A stretch of DNA of 64,000 bases from Denitrificimonas caeni DSM 24390 (GCF_000421765.1 NZ_ATXQ01000009.1:54562-118561); one strand, 5' to 3'; shown: positions 9,043-18,264, numbered from the stretch's first letter. Notes: generated by a model not told the origin, from the letters alone. Numbers and translations are program-made.

Positions 9043-9619
9043 CCACTGCATTCAACGGCACATCCCAAGACGCTACTGGCAATTGCTCAACCTGCTGACA
9101 CGCATGCGCTAAACCAATGCGCTGCGGCGTAGTTAAGTGATTACGCTGATGCAACTCAGCAAAACAGCGATCATAAAAGCCACCACCCATACCTAGCCGT
9201 CCGCCATGCTGATCAAAGCCCACCAGCGGCAAGAAAACCGCATCCAAAGCCCATACCGAGCGCTGATCTGCTGCACACCAACGCGGCTGCAAAATACCAA
9301 AACGATTCTTCTGCCATTGCTGATCACGCGCACGCACGCGCTGAAATACCATTGCGGTTTTTGGCCAACGCGCTAAAACGGGCAAATACACATGCTTACC
9401 GCGCCGCCAAGCCTCGCGCATTAGCAAAAGCGGATCAATCTCACCATCACTGGCAATATAGAAAGCAATATGTTGCGCACGACGAAAGAGCGGATGCTGA
9501 GCCAATTGTTGATACAACTGCTGCGCCGCTTGAGTTTGCTCAGAGGAAGATAAACTGCGTCGCTTGCTACGTAATAATTTGCGTAGCTGGACTCGATTCA
9601 AAGAAGTGTTGCCATCCAT
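9008..9619 (-). CDS. 5-formyltetrahydrofolate cyclo-ligase
   Basis: This is the ygfA/fau family enzyme that converts 5-formyl-THF to 5,10-methenyl-THF using ATP. About 203 residues from the chosen start. Family features: basic LRKLLRSKRRSL near the N-terminus (after LSSSEQTQAAQQL), LPVLARWPKTAMVF, and the C-terminal glycine-rich substrate loop DQHGGRLGMGGGFYDR. The ATG at 9619 is preferred because it lies just beyond the 6S RNA and 10 nt after GGGGAG; the ATG at 9655 would sit inside the 6S RNA gene. The 6S RNA/cyclo-ligase arrangement is conserved in gammaproteobacteria. Confidence 0.9.
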   Translation of the reverse strand: MDGNTSLNRVQLRKLLRSKRRSLSSSEQTQAAQQLYQQLAQHPLFRRAQHIAFYIASDGEIDPLLLMREAWRRGKHVYLPVLARWPKTAMVFQRVRARDQQWQKNRFGILQPRWCAADQRSVWALDAVFLPLVGFDQHGGRLGMGGGFYDRCFAELHQRNHLTTPQRIGLAHACQQVEQLPVASWDVPLNAVVTDQRWSVVAN

Positions 9620-9629
9620 CAAAAAAAGA

Positions 9630-9805
9630 CTCCCCGGATGTGTCGCTGTCGACATAGCCCTTGAACCCGAAAGTTCAAGGTGGAGATTACGTCAGATCTT
9701 TAGGCTTTCCGCAAGCGGACATGCTCACCAATCTAAAAATGTAATCTCCGGGTTGGTGTGAATCGGCTCAGGGACGCAGTCCACTGGCGCACACTCTAGG
9801 GAGAC
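9630..9805 (-). ncRNA. ssrS: 6S RNA
   Basis: The minus strand shows the usual 6S layout. The closing stem pairs CUCCC..GUGU near 9803-9787 with ACAC..GGGGAG near 9643-9630. Conserved pieces in order include CCCTGAGCCGAT, TTGGTGAGCATG, AAAGCCTAAA and the hairpin CCTTGAAC/GTTCAAGG just before the 3' end. A run of T follows the closing stem. 6S RNA binds the housekeeping RNA polymerase holoenzyme by mimicking an open promoter, mostly in stationary phase. Position between zapA and the cyclo-ligase gene matches its usual neighbourhood. Ends are estimated to within a few bases. Confidence 0.92.
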
Positions 9806-9811
9806 GCTTTT

Positions 9812-9839
9812 AGTATACACGGATCTTTGCGAGGCTCAA
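9812..9839 (-). promoter_or_regulatory. Promoter of 6S RNA
   Basis: On the minus strand, TTGAGC (9839-9834) and TATACT (9817-9812) are spaced by 16 bp and point at a start near 9805, the predicted 5' end of the 6S RNA. It looks like a sigma-70 promoter. Confidence 0.65.
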
Positions 9840-9846
9840 GCACGCT

Positions 9847-10143
9847 TCATTCGCTGGCATCTAAAGTTTCTTGGACACGATTGACCAACTGCTGAATTTG
9901 CGCGGTATCATCTGTGGAAAACAGATCATTGCGCTGCTGATTGTGCAGTTCATGGGTGATATTTAACGCCGCCATCACCGCAATTCGCTCAGCACCAATG
10001 ACTTTGCCAGCGCGGCGAATTTCACGCATTTTTTTATCTAAGTACTCGGCTGCCCGCTCGAGGTTAGTACTTTCGGCAACCGGACAAGCAATATGATAAT
10101 CCTTATCTAAAATGCGCACAGTTACCGTCTGCGATTGAGTCAT
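9847..10143 (-). CDS. zapA: Cell division protein ZapA
   Basis: A 98-residue FtsZ-ring stabilising protein. The N-terminal beta domain (VTVRILDKDYHIACP) and C-terminal coiled coil are those of the ZapA family, and the motif ERIAVMAALNITHEL is diagnostic. ZapA tetramers cross-link FtsZ filaments at midcell. Its start overlaps the stop of the upstream coiled-coil gene by 4 bp, so both are co-translated, and it is followed by 6S RNA on the same strand. Confidence 0.93.
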   Translation of the reverse strand: MTQSQTVTVRILDKDYHIACPVAESTNLERAAEYLDKKMREIRRAGKVIGAERIAVMAALNITHELHNQQRNDLFSTDDTAQIQQLVNRVQETLDASE

Positions 10144-10343
10144 GAATCCTGCTCCAATGCTTTGAGTCGAGAAATCATAGCTTCGACTTTTTGCCGAGCT
10201 ATTTCATTTTTTTCTATGAGCTGCCCACGCTCTACACGCAATGCTTTATTTTGCGTTTTAAGTTCAGCGTTACGTTGAATCAGTTGCTCAACGACCTGCA
10301 CTAAGGCTTGCAAATCAGTACTTTTCACCAGCCCTCCAGGCAC
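10140..10343 (-). CDS. TIGR02449-type coiled-coil protein, ZapB-like
   Basis: A 67-residue, almost entirely coiled-coil protein (heptads from about residue 9 to 66) ending RLKALEQDS. It overlaps zapA by 4 bp, the arrangement seen in Pseudomonas, where the family is thought to act like ZapB with ZapA. The start at 10343 begins MPGGLVKSTDL; a GTG five codons in is an alternative. The division role is inferred from position and coiled-coil similarity only. Confidence 0.75.
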   Translation of the reverse strand: MPGGLVKSTDLQALVQVVEQLIQRNAELKTQNKALRVERGQLIEKNEIARQKVEAMISRLKALEQDS

Positions 10344-10612
10344 TCTTCAGTCATATCAGACAGCCACTATACTTGTCATTCTAGCGCTCGCCTGCCGTAG
10401 CGCACAGTGCTATAAGGCACATCTAAGAAATAAATTTATACAGTAGCATTTAGCATAAAGCGCTGCGCTACCGAGCACTTATGGGTAAGAAAAGTTATCG
10501 ACGGGCTGCAAATATCACTGTTTAGCAGCATACTGAACAACGCGATATACTTGCACTCATAGCACTACCGACCACTAAAGCCACTTACCAGTTCCATTAC
10601 TTCGGATTTTTC

Positions 10613-11179
10613 ATGCCTCAATCTCAATCTGCTTATACCTCATTTGCTGCTTTACTCAACACCAGCGGCCATCCTGTCTCACCCGCCGAACTGCAAGGTT
10701 TACTGCTCGGCCGCTGCTGCGCTGGCGCAGGTTTTGCAGGACCTGGCTGGCTCGAAGAAGCACAAGATTTATTCGACAGCGAAATACCCAGCAGCCTACA
10801 TGCTGCATTACTGGGCTTACAAGAAATGGTCAAAGCAGAGCTTATCGCACAGAGCAGCGTCTCTTTAACCTTATTGTTACCTAATGATGATGATCCGTTA
10901 GCCGAGCGCACTATTGCCGTTGGCCAGTGGGCACAAGGTTTTTTAAGCGGCTTTGGTGGCAATATCGGTAACACTGAGCTGTCTAAAGATGTGCGTGAAA
11001 TTCTTGAAGACTTGATTTCCATTGCGCAAATTCAAGCCGACGACGAAGAAGATGAAGACGGCGAAGTGGCCTATATGGAAATCAACGAGTACTTGCGCGT
11101 TGCTCCACTGTTCATTTTCACCGAGTGCGCCAATTACATTGCACCCAGCACTGACGACGCAACACCTGCCGTACACTAA
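10613..11179 (+). CDS. ygfB: UPF0149 family protein YgfB
   Basis: A 188-residue all-helical cytoplasmic protein of the YgfB/YecA (UPF0149) family. Typical features are the LQGLLLGRCCAG segment (residues 24-35), FLSGFGGN in the middle and an acidic stretch near residues 145-150 (DDEEDEDGE). In P. aeruginosa YgfB was reported to influence the AlpA-AmpDh3 route of beta-lactam tolerance; whether that applies here is not visible. It is the first gene of a ygfB-pepP-ubiH cluster and diverges from the zapA operon. Confidence 0.9.
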   Translation: MPQSQSAYTSFAALLNTSGHPVSPAELQGLLLGRCCAGAGFAGPGWLEEAQDLFDSEIPSSLHAALLGLQEMVKAELIAQSSVSLTLLLPNDDDPLAERTIAVGQWAQGFLSGFGGNIGNTELSKDVREILEDLISIAQIQADDEEDEDGEVAYMEINEYLRVAPLFIFTECANYIAPSTDDATPAVH

Positions 11180-11196
11180 TTAAGGAGCCACAGTAC

Positions 11197-12531
11197 ATGC
11201 GCTCAATCAGCACGTCTGAATACGCCCAACGCCGCCAACAATTGATGCAACGCATGACGCCCAACAGCATTGCGATCTTGCCGGCAGCTGCCATAAGTAC
11301 CCGTAACAGCAGCGTTGAATACCCGTATCGGCAACACAGTGACTTTTTCTACTTATCTGGTTTTGCTGAGCCAGAAGCAGTACTGGTGTTAATTCCCAAG
11401 CGTGAACATGGTGAGTTCATTGTCTTTTGCCGGGAGCGTAATCCTGAACGTGAGCTATGGGATGGTCTGCGCGCGGGTCAAGAGGGTGTGATTGCCGATT
11501 ATCAAGCCGATGATGCGTTCCCGATCAACGATATTGATGACATTTTGCCCGGTCTGATTGAAGGTCGTGATCGCGTCTATTACTCAATCGGTAACAATCC
11601 AGAATTTGATCAACAAATGATGGAATGGCTCAATAGCATTCGCAGTAAAGCGCGGATGGGCGCACAGCCACCGGAAGAGTTTGTGGTGCTGGATCACCTA
11701 CTGCACGATGCGCGCCTGTACAAAAGCTCTGCTGAAATCGCCACCATGCAACAAGCCGCTGACATTTCTTGCCGCGCCCATATCCGCGCGATGCAAGCGT
11801 CTAAGCCTGGTCTTCACGAATACCACTTGGAAGCCGAACTGGATTATGAGTTTCGTAAAGGCGGCGCCCGACTACCAGCCTATTCATCGATTGTTGCTAG
11901 CGGTCACAACGCCTGTATTTTGCATTACACAGAAAACAATGCGCCGCTGCAGGATGGTGATTTAGTACTGATTGATGCTGGTTGCGAAATCGACTGCTAT
12001 GCCAGCGATATCACCCGCACCTTCCCGGTCAATGGCCGTTTCAGCCCTGAGCAAAAAGCTATTTATGAAATCGTTCTGCAAGCGAACCTCGAGGCGATGA
12101 ACTATATCTCGCCTCAGCACCGCTGGAATGATGCCCATGACGCTACAGTGCGAGTGATTACTGCAGGCTTATTAGCCCTTGGTTTGCTGCAAGGTGAGCT
12201 CGATGAGCTGATTGCCAGCGAAGCCTACAAACCTTTTTACATGCATCGTGCTGGACACTGGCTCGGTTTAGATGTACATGATGTTGGCGATTATAAAGTG
12301 CATGGCGAATGGCGCATGCTCGAAGTGGGCATGACCATGACCGTTGAGCCAGGTATCTATATTGCCGTCGATAACCACACTGTACCGGCACAATGGCGCG
12401 GCATTGGTGTGCGCATTGAAGATGACGTGGTCGTTACCGACAATGGCTGCCAGGTTCTGACCAACGCTGTGCCGAAAACCGTCGAAGCCATTGAGCAACT
12501 GATGGCCGCTGCGCAGCAAACAGGAGCTTAA
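11197..12531 (+). CDS. pepP: Xaa-Pro aminopeptidase PepP
   Basis: A 444-residue M24B metallopeptidase that removes N-terminal residues before proline. The N-terminal creatinase-like domain covers about 1-170. The pita-bread catalytic domain shows the metal ligands: Asp in DAGCEIDCYASDITRTF, His in HWLGLDVHD, Glu in VEPGIYI and Glu in VRIEDDV. Ribosome binding site AAGGAG lies 8 bp upstream. It sits 17 bp after ygfB and 3 bp before ubiH, as in other gammaproteobacteria. Confidence 0.95.
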   Translation: MRSISTSEYAQRRQQLMQRMTPNSIAILPAAAISTRNSSVEYPYRQHSDFFYLSGFAEPEAVLVLIPKREHGEFIVFCRERNPERELWDGLRAGQEGVIADYQADDAFPINDIDDILPGLIEGRDRVYYSIGNNPEFDQQMMEWLNSIRSKARMGAQPPEEFVVLDHLLHDARLYKSSAEIATMQQAADISCRAHIRAMQASKPGLHEYHLEAELDYEFRKGGARLPAYSSIVASGHNACILHYTENNAPLQDGDLVLIDAGCEIDCYASDITRTFPVNGRFSPEQKAIYEIVLQANLEAMNYISPQHRWNDAHDATVRVITAGLLALGLLQGELDELIASEAYKPFYMHRAGHWLGLDVHDVGDYKVHGEWRMLEVGMTMTVEPGIYIAVDNHTVPAQWRGIGVRIEDDVVVTDNGCQVLTNAVPKTVEAIEQLMAAAQQTGA

Positions 12532-12534
12532 GCC

Positions 12535-13731
12535 ATGAGCCGAGTGCAGATCGCGATCATTGGTGGCGGCTTAGTTGGCGCCAGCCTCGCTTTAGCGTTA
12601 CAAGCAGGTGCACGGGAACGGCAATGGAAGATTGTACTCATCGAACCCTATGCTCCTGGCGACAGCTATCAGCCTAGCTACGATGCACGCGCTTCGGCTT
12701 TGTCTTATGGCAGTCAACAAATTTATCAGCGCTTAGGGCTGTGGCCGTCGATCGCACCGCGCGCTGAAGCGATTAAAAACATTCACATTTCTGACCGTGG
12801 ACGCTTTGCCGCAGCACGCATCAGTGCTGCCGATGAAGGCGTACCAGCATTAGGTTATGTCGTAGAAAATGCATGGCTGGGGCATTGTTTATGGGCTGCC
12901 TTAGACAGCGATGTCGTCGAGTGGCGTTGCCCTGCCAGCGTTGAACAGATGCAAACCCTCAACGACGGCTACCGTCTGCAGCTTGATGACGGCAGCAGTC
13001 TTGATTGCGACTTAGCTATTTTAGCCGACGGTGGACGCTCAGGTCTGCGTGAGCAACTGGGCATTCACGCGCAAAGCACACCTTACGGACAAAACGCCTT
13101 AATCAGCAATATCAGCACTGCACTGCCGCACCAAGGTTTAGCCTTTGAGCGCTTTACCGACGATGGCCCGCTGGCTTTACTGCCTTTGCCGGATAACCGT
13201 TGCGTGCTGATTTGGACACGTGAACCAGCTGAAGCGCAGCGCTTGTATGCGCTACCAGACAAGGAATTCTTAGAAGAGCTGCAAACCTGCTTTGGCTACC
13301 GTTTAGGTGCAATCGAGCAGGTTGGCAGCCGCCATTTGTACCCATTAAGCTTGATAGAAAGTAGCGAGCAAGTGCGCGCTAACTTAGTGGTACTGGGCAA
13401 TGCTGCACACAGCTTGCACCCCATTGCTGGACAAGGTTACAACCTCTCGCTGCGCGACAGTATGGCCTTGGCTGAATGTTTATTAGCCGGCCCTGAAACG
13501 CCCGGCGATTTAGCCACTTTGCAGCGTTTTCAAAGCAACCAACAACTCGATCAAGAGCTGACCATTGGCTTTTCTGATCGCGTCACCCGCTTATTTTCAA
13601 CAGGCCAACCCTTGCTGGCCAGTGGGCGTAACTTGGGCTTACTCGGTCTCGATCTCTTACCACCGGCCAAACGCTGGTTTGCTCGTCAAGCCATGGGCCT
13701 CGGCATACGCGGCACACAGGATAAAGTTTAG
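12535..13731 (+). CDS. ubiH: 2-octaprenyl-6-methoxyphenol hydroxylase UbiH
   Basis: A 398-residue flavin monooxygenase of ubiquinone biosynthesis (C1 hydroxylation). It has the N-terminal FAD motif IIGGGLVGASLALAL, the middle DG motif (ILADGGRSGLRE) and the C-terminal GNAAHSLHPIAGQGYNLSLRD. Position after pepP supports ubiH rather than ubiF. The next gene follows after 2 bp and is probably co-translated. Confidence 0.92.
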   Translation: MSRVQIAIIGGGLVGASLALALQAGARERQWKIVLIEPYAPGDSYQPSYDARASALSYGSQQIYQRLGLWPSIAPRAEAIKNIHISDRGRFAAARISAADEGVPALGYVVENAWLGHCLWAALDSDVVEWRCPASVEQMQTLNDGYRLQLDDGSSLDCDLAILADGGRSGLREQLGIHAQSTPYGQNALISNISTALPHQGLAFERFTDDGPLALLPLPDNRCVLIWTREPAEAQRLYALPDKEFLEELQTCFGYRLGAIEQVGSRHLYPLSLIESSEQVRANLVVLGNAAHSLHPIAGQGYNLSLRDSMALAECLLAGPETPGDLATLQRFQSNQQLDQELTIGFSDRVTRLFSTGQPLLASGRNLGLLGLDLLPPAKRWFARQAMGLGIRGTQDKV

Positions 13732-13733
13732 TC

Positions 13734-14228
13734 ATGCAAAATAAAAAACTGGCACGCAAAGCTCGCTCTTTACGCTGGCTGATGAATCTTTACCCGCCTT
13801 ATTTAGGCGCTGGGGTCAAAGTGCGAAATATCAGCCCAGACTTTCGCGAAGTGCAGGTCAGCATGGGTTTAACTTGGTACAACCGCAATTATGTTCGCAC
13901 CCAGTTTGGTGGCTCGTTGTACTCGATGACTGACCCTTTCTATATGTTGATGCTGATGGAAAACCTCGGCCGTGACTATGTGGTTTGGGATAAAGCTTCG
14001 CACATTGAGTTTGTCAGTCCAGGTAAAGGCACGGTGCATGCTGAGTTTAAAATAGACCAAATGATGCTCGATACAATTCGCGAGCATACTGCTTCAGGCG
14101 AGAAGTACTTACCAAAATATAAAGTGGAAGTGCGCGATGATCACGGCACCTTAGTCGCATTGGTGGACAAAACCTTGTATATCCGCCGCAAACCTCAAGC
14201 CCAGCTTGCTGACAAAACCCCAGCCTAG
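13734..14228 (+). CDS. DUF4442 hotdog-fold (thioesterase-like) protein
   Basis: A 164-residue protein with a hotdog-fold pattern: central helix with GGSLYSMTDPFYMLMLMEN and strands around VEFVSPGKGTVHAEF. DUF4442 proteins resemble YiiD-C and acyl-CoA thioesterases. It is squeezed between ubiH and ubiI (2 and 9 bp gaps), an arrangement I recall from Pseudomonas, which suggests co-expression with ubiquinone synthesis. Substrate and activity are unknown. Confidence 0.75.
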   Translation: MQNKKLARKARSLRWLMNLYPPYLGAGVKVRNISPDFREVQVSMGLTWYNRNYVRTQFGGSLYSMTDPFYMLMLMENLGRDYVVWDKASHIEFVSPGKGTVHAEFKIDQMMLDTIREHTASGEKYLPKYKVEVRDDHGTLVALVDKTLYIRRKPQAQLADKTPA

Positions 14229-14237
14229 GATCTCAAT

Positions 14238-15455
14238 ATGCACGCAGATTTAATCATCGTTGGTGCCGGTATGGTCGGCAGCACCCTCGCTTTAGCCTTG
14301 AAAGACAGCGGCTTGAATATCCTCTTAATTGATGGCAGCCCGCTCAGTGTTGCGCCATTTAATCGCGAGCAAGGTTTCGAGCCTCGAGTCAGTGCTTTAT
14401 CAATTGCCAGTCAGCGTATTTTAGAACGCGTTAATGCTTGGCCTAGCATTCTTAAGCGCCGCACCAGCCCTTACCGTGACATGCATGTGTGGGATGGTTC
14501 TGGCACCGGTAAAATACATTTCTCGGCCAGCAGTGTGCATGCCGATACACTCGGCCATATTGTCGAAAACCGTATCGTCCAAGATGCGTTACTGGAGCAA
14601 CTGCACGAATCGGAAATCGGTTTACTCGCCCACTCCAAAGTTGAACAGCTACGCCGCTCCGGTGATGGCTGGTTGGTACAACTGGAAGACGGCAGTGAGT
14701 TACGCAGTCCTCTTCTGATTGCTGCCGATGGTGCCAACTCTGCAGTACGCCGACTGGCCGGCTGCGCCACCCGCGAATGGGATTATCTGCACCATGCAAT
14801 TGTCACCAGTGTACGCTGTGAAAAGCCTCATCAATACACTGCTTGGCAACGTTTCACCGATGAAGGCCCTCTAGCCTTGCTACCCTTACAGCATAACGAT
14901 GGCAAAAACTGGTGCTCGATTGTTTGGTCAGTTCCTGCAGAGCAGGCAGAACAGATCATGGCGCTCGACGATAACGACTTTTGCACCGCGCTAGGGCAAG
15001 CCTGCGAACAACGTCTGGGGAATATCGAACATGCTGATCCTCGCTACAGCATTGCTTTGCGCCAGCGTCATGCCAAACGTTATGTCGAACCTGGACTTGC
15101 CTTGATTGGTGATGCTGCACACACCATTCATCCGCTGGCCGGACAAGGGGTCAACCTCGGCTTCTTAGATGCTGCTGTGCTAGCCGAAGTATTGCTCAGT
15201 GCGTTAAAACGCGGTGAGAACATTGCCAGCGAGCGCGTCCTCAGCCGCTTTGAGCGTCGCCGCATGCCACACAACTTAGCCATGATGGCGGCAATGGAAG
15301 GCTTTCAGCATTTATTCCAAGCCGATGCTTTACCGCTGCGCTGGCTGCGCAATAGCGGTCTCAATGCGGTCAATAATCTCAGCGAAGCCAAAGCGTTGTT
15401 TATTCGCCAAGCCCTCGGCTTAGGCATCGACCTACCCGACCTCGCCAAAGCTTAA
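14238..15455 (+). CDS. ubiI: UbiI/VisC-type FAD-dependent hydroxylase
   Basis: A 405-residue flavin monooxygenase homologous to UbiH. FAD motifs: IVGAGMVGSTLALAL at the N-terminus, ADGANSAVRRL mid-protein and GDAAHTIHPLAGQGVNLGFLD near the C-terminus. As the second ubi hydroxylase in the pepP-ubiH operon it is most likely UbiI (VisC), the C5 hydroxylase; UbiF or a broader-range relative cannot be excluded without a tree. Confidence 0.85.
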   Translation: MHADLIIVGAGMVGSTLALALKDSGLNILLIDGSPLSVAPFNREQGFEPRVSALSIASQRILERVNAWPSILKRRTSPYRDMHVWDGSGTGKIHFSASSVHADTLGHIVENRIVQDALLEQLHESEIGLLAHSKVEQLRRSGDGWLVQLEDGSELRSPLLIAADGANSAVRRLAGCATREWDYLHHAIVTSVRCEKPHQYTAWQRFTDEGPLALLPLQHNDGKNWCSIVWSVPAEQAEQIMALDDNDFCTALGQACEQRLGNIEHADPRYSIALRQRHAKRYVEPGLALIGDAAHTIHPLAGQGVNLGFLDAAVLAEVLLSALKRGENIASERVLSRFERRRMPHNLAMMAAMEGFQHLFQADALPLRWLRNSGLNAVNNLSEAKALFIRQALGLGIDLPDLAKA

Positions 15456-15594
15456 CAACCCTGTGCAGCGGCAATCTAACGCCTGCTGCACAGTCTTCAC
15501 GCACATCGACAACAACCCTTTCTTATGCGCATTAATCTTGCCTTGGCGACAATCCGTCGCAAGCGCTGTAGTTATTTTGGTTGATAAACTAAAT

Positions 15595-15613
15595 GCAAGT
15601 AACTATCATTTAC
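15595..15613 (+). promoter_or_regulatory. Possible Fur box upstream of ferric-binding protein gene
   Basis: GCAAGTAACTATCATTTAC matches the 19-bp Fur consensus at 11 positions, concentrated in the ATCATT half. It lies 26 bp before the start of an iron-binding protein gene, a suitable place for iron repression. Confidence 0.4.
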
Positions 15614-15638
15614 ATAATTTCACAAATTAGAGGTCGCC

Positions 15639-16640
15639 ATGTCGATTCGTAAACCTATTCTTGCCGCGCTCGCACTCAGCGTTGTTGCTGGCCATGTTCA
15701 AGCAGCAGACGATATCGTTGTTTACTCTTCACGCATCGACGAATTAATCAAACCCGTTTTTGATAAGTACACGGCAAAAACTGGCGTAAACATCAAGTTT
15801 ATTACTGATAAAGAAGCACCACTAATGGCGCGTCTAAAGGCTGAAGGCGCTAACACTCCAGCGGATATCCTGATCACCGTGGACGCCGGTAACCTTTGGC
15901 AAGCAGAGCAAATGGGTATTTTACAACCGCTCAACTCTGAAAAAATTAAAGCTAACATTCCTGCGCAATACCGTTCGAGCACCGATGGCTGGACCGGTTT
16001 ATCGTTACGCGCACGTACCATTGTTTACTCAACCGATCGTGTTGAGCCCAAAGAGTTAAGCACCTACGAAGCCTTAGCAGATGAAAACTGGGACGGTCGC
16101 CTATGCTTGCGTACCAGTAAAAAAGTCTACAACCAATCACTGACTGCAACCTTGATCGAAACACACGGTGCAGAGAAGACTGAAAAACTGGTTAAAGGCT
16201 GGATCAATAACTTAGCCACTGATGTGTTCTCTGATGACACCGCGCTGCTCGAAGCGATCAATGCCGGCCAGTGTGATGTGGGTATCGTCAATACCTATTA
16301 CTTCGGTCGTTTACACAAACAAAACCCCGATTTAAAAGTAAAACTGTTCTGGCCTAACCAAGACGACCGCGGCGTACACGTCAACTTGTCAGGCGCTGGT
16401 ATTACCAAATACGCACCGCATGCCGACGAGGCGCGCAAGCTTTTAGAATGGATGACGACTGACGAAGCACAGAGCATCTTTGCTGGAGTAAACCAAGAGT
16501 TCCCAGCTAACCCAGGCGTGGCACCTTCTGAAGAAGTGGCGGCTTGGGGCGAGTTCAAAGCTGACACCATCCCAGTCGAAGTGGCGGGCAAGCGTCAAGC
16601 TGAAGCAATTCGCTTAATGGACCGTGCGGGCTGGCGTTAA
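15639..16640 (+). CDS. Periplasmic Fe(III)-binding protein of an ABC importer (FbpA/FutA type)
   Basis: A 333-residue periplasmic binding protein with a signal peptide ([22 protein letters not shown], cleavage before ADD). The fold is the class I ferric-binding type: [22 protein letters not shown] near the N-terminus and the paired tyrosines of NTYYFGRL that bind iron. It should deliver Fe3+ to an inner-membrane ABC permease. No permease or ATPase gene is adjacent, so those partners are elsewhere. A strong hairpin terminator follows and a possible Fur box precedes it. Confidence 0.9.
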   Translation: MSIRKPILAALALSVVAGHVQAADDIVVYSSRIDELIKPVFDKYTAKTGVNIKFITDKEAPLMARLKAEGANTPADILITVDAGNLWQAEQMGILQPLNSEKIKANIPAQYRSSTDGWTGLSLRARTIVYSTDRVEPKELSTYEALADENWDGRLCLRTSKKVYNQSLTATLIETHGAEKTEKLVKGWINNLATDVFSDDTALLEAINAGQCDVGIVNTYYFGRLHKQNPDLKVKLFWPNQDDRGVHVNLSGAGITKYAPHADEARKLLEWMTTDEAQSIFAGVNQEFPANPGVAPSEEVAAWGEFKADTIPVEVAGKRQAEAIRLMDRAGWR

Positions 16641-16657
16641 GCGCTCAATAGCGATCA

Positions 16658-16689
16658 CAACAAACCGCCTTTAGGGCGGTTTGTTGTTT
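16658..16689. terminator. Rho-independent terminator, probably bidirectional
   Basis: A perfect 12-bp stem (CAACAAACCGCC / GGCGGTTTGTTG) with loop TTTAG lies between the convergent iron-binding protein and yigZ genes. T-rich sequence follows on the plus strand. Confidence 0.9.
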
Positions 16690-17280
16690 CTAGGATGGGT
16701 CAAATACTTGCAAAACGCTGACGCCGCGGGTGGCCTCACTCAAGGCTTCCAGCAGCCCAGCCAACTCGGCATCCGGTACCGCCAGATTGAGCCAAGCGCC
16801 TTCGGCATCAAAGTCTTCACTGTTAAGTAGCGCGCCAGCTTCAGCAATCCGCACTTTGAAAATATCTAAATAACTGTAGGGACAATGCCCCGTTACAGTG
16901 ATGCGCGGCACCAACACTTCACTGGCGGCCAACTGCAACACTTGTGTAGCGCAACCACCATAAGCTCGAGCTAAACCGCCAGTACCCAATTGAATACCGC
17001 CATACCAACGTGTCACCACGATCAACACTTGATCAAACTCTTGGTTTTCAATTGCGGCTAAGATCGGCCGTCCAGCAGTGCCGCCAGGTTCACCATCATC
17101 GCTAAAGCGCTGCTGCTGAGCACAGCGCCAGGCCCAACAATTATGCGATGCACTGGGCGTACTCAACTGTGCAATCAACTCTGTAGCCTGCTCGGCACTG
17201 GGCAATAGCACTGCTTGCGCCAGAAAACGACTCTTGCGAATCTCTTCTTGGTAACTCTGTGGTGCTTTGAGTATGCGCAT
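16690..17280 (-). CDS. yigZ: YigZ/IMPACT family protein
   Basis: A 196-residue protein of the UPF0029/IMPACT family. The N-terminal domain contains the family signature FSDDGEPGGTAGRP and RWYGGIQLGTGGLARAYG; the C-terminal part (from about 130) is the DUF1949 ferredoxin-like domain. Bacterial YigZ is thought to interact with the translation machinery, by analogy to eukaryotic IMPACT. Its start is 3 bp from the nitroreductase stop, so the two probably share an mRNA. Confidence 0.9.
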   Translation of the reverse strand: MRILKAPQSYQEEIRKSRFLAQAVLLPSAEQATELIAQLSTPSASHNCWAWRCAQQQRFSDDGEPGGTAGRPILAAIENQEFDQVLIVVTRWYGGIQLGTGGLARAYGGCATQVLQLAASEVLVPRITVTGHCPYSYLDIFKVRIAEAGALLNSEDFDAEGAWLNLAVPDAELAGLLEALSEATRGVSVLQVFDPS

Positions 17281-17283
17281 TGG

Positions 17284-17940
17284 TTAAATCAGGGTAAAAA
17301 TATCATCGACCGCTAAACGCGACTTCGGTAAGCCGGCATTAAAGTCGCTGTCAGCCCGATAACCTAAGGCGACCGCAGTCACCGCAGTCAAATCAAATGA
17401 GTTTAAATCAAACTCTGCATCCAAAATGGCTTGGTCAAGACCTTCTAGCGGCACAGCATCAATCTCCAACAGCGCGGCACCCAACAAGAAGCTGCCCATG
17501 TTCAAATACACTTGTTTTTCCAACCAGTGCGGCACGTCTTTTTTAATGTATTTATGTTCATTTAAATAAGCTAAACGAGTGTTATGCGCAGCGATTTTTA
17601 CTTCTGGCTTGGCGGTAAAACGGCCATCGCGCTCTTCCGCTGCGAGGACGTTTTGTAGATGCGCCTCATCCACTTGTGTCCGCGCACAAAACAGCACCAC
17701 ATGCGATGCATTGAGAATCTTACTTTCGTTATAACTGTAGCTACCACCAGCGCCTTTGGCTAAGCGCGCTTTGCCTTGTTCAGTGCTGGCGACAATAAAA
17801 TGCCAGGGTTGGATATTGGTGCTCGACGGGCTCAAGCGCAGCAGAGCAAACAACTGCTCAACCACAGCCTCAGGTAGTTTTTTAGTCGCATCAAAGGCCT
17901 TAGTGGCATAGCGACGGTTTAATGCATCAGTTAATTTCAT
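17284..17940 (-). CDS. Oxygen-insensitive NAD(P)H nitroreductase, NfsB-like
   Basis: A 218-residue flavin (FMN) oxidoreductase of the NfsB/NfnB family. The N-terminal RRYATKAFD is the family FMN-phosphate-binding motif, followed by LRLSPSSTNIQPWHFIV, and the C-terminal AVALGYR is also conserved. Reduces nitroaromatics and quinones with NAD(P)H. First gene of a two-gene unit with yigZ. Confidence 0.88.
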   Translation of the reverse strand: MKLTDALNRRYATKAFDATKKLPEAVVEQLFALLRLSPSSTNIQPWHFIVASTEQGKARLAKGAGGSYSYNESKILNASHVVLFCARTQVDEAHLQNVLAAEERDGRFTAKPEVKIAAHNTRLAYLNEHKYIKKDVPHWLEKQVYLNMGSFLLGAALLEIDAVPLEGLDQAILDAEFDLNSFDLTAVTAVALGYRADSDFNAGLPKSRLAVDDIFTLI

Positions 17941-18100
17941 AGCAACCTCTTTTATTCATCATTCAAGCGAACTCTATTAGCAATCAGCCTACAGGTATTG
18001 TGTCACGAGCTAAAGACGAGCAATAGCAGTCTTCTGCATGCTTGGCTTGTGTCTTTAGAATCGTGCTAACCATTCGCAAACAACATCACTGATCAATGAG

Positions 18101-18202
18101 TGCCTTGTTCATGCGGCGACAAGCGCAACCAGGGATGGCGTAGCCCCGAATCGGGTCAGGAGGACCCGTTGAGGGATAAGCGACACCCACAAGGGACGGC
18201 AT
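18101..18202 (+). repeat. Type A repeat, copy 1 (hybrid arms)
   Basis: The left arm begins TGCCTTGTTC, like copy 3. The right arm reads GCGACACCCACAAGGGACGG, like copy 2. Only CCTTGT/ACAAGG at the tips can still pair. The core CGAATCGGGTCAGGAGGACC is shared with the other copies. Confidence 0.75.
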
Positions 18203-18264
18203 GCGCATAACGTTCTGGATATTTTGCTTGTTGCTGAAACTGACAAATACGTTTTGTGCATATC

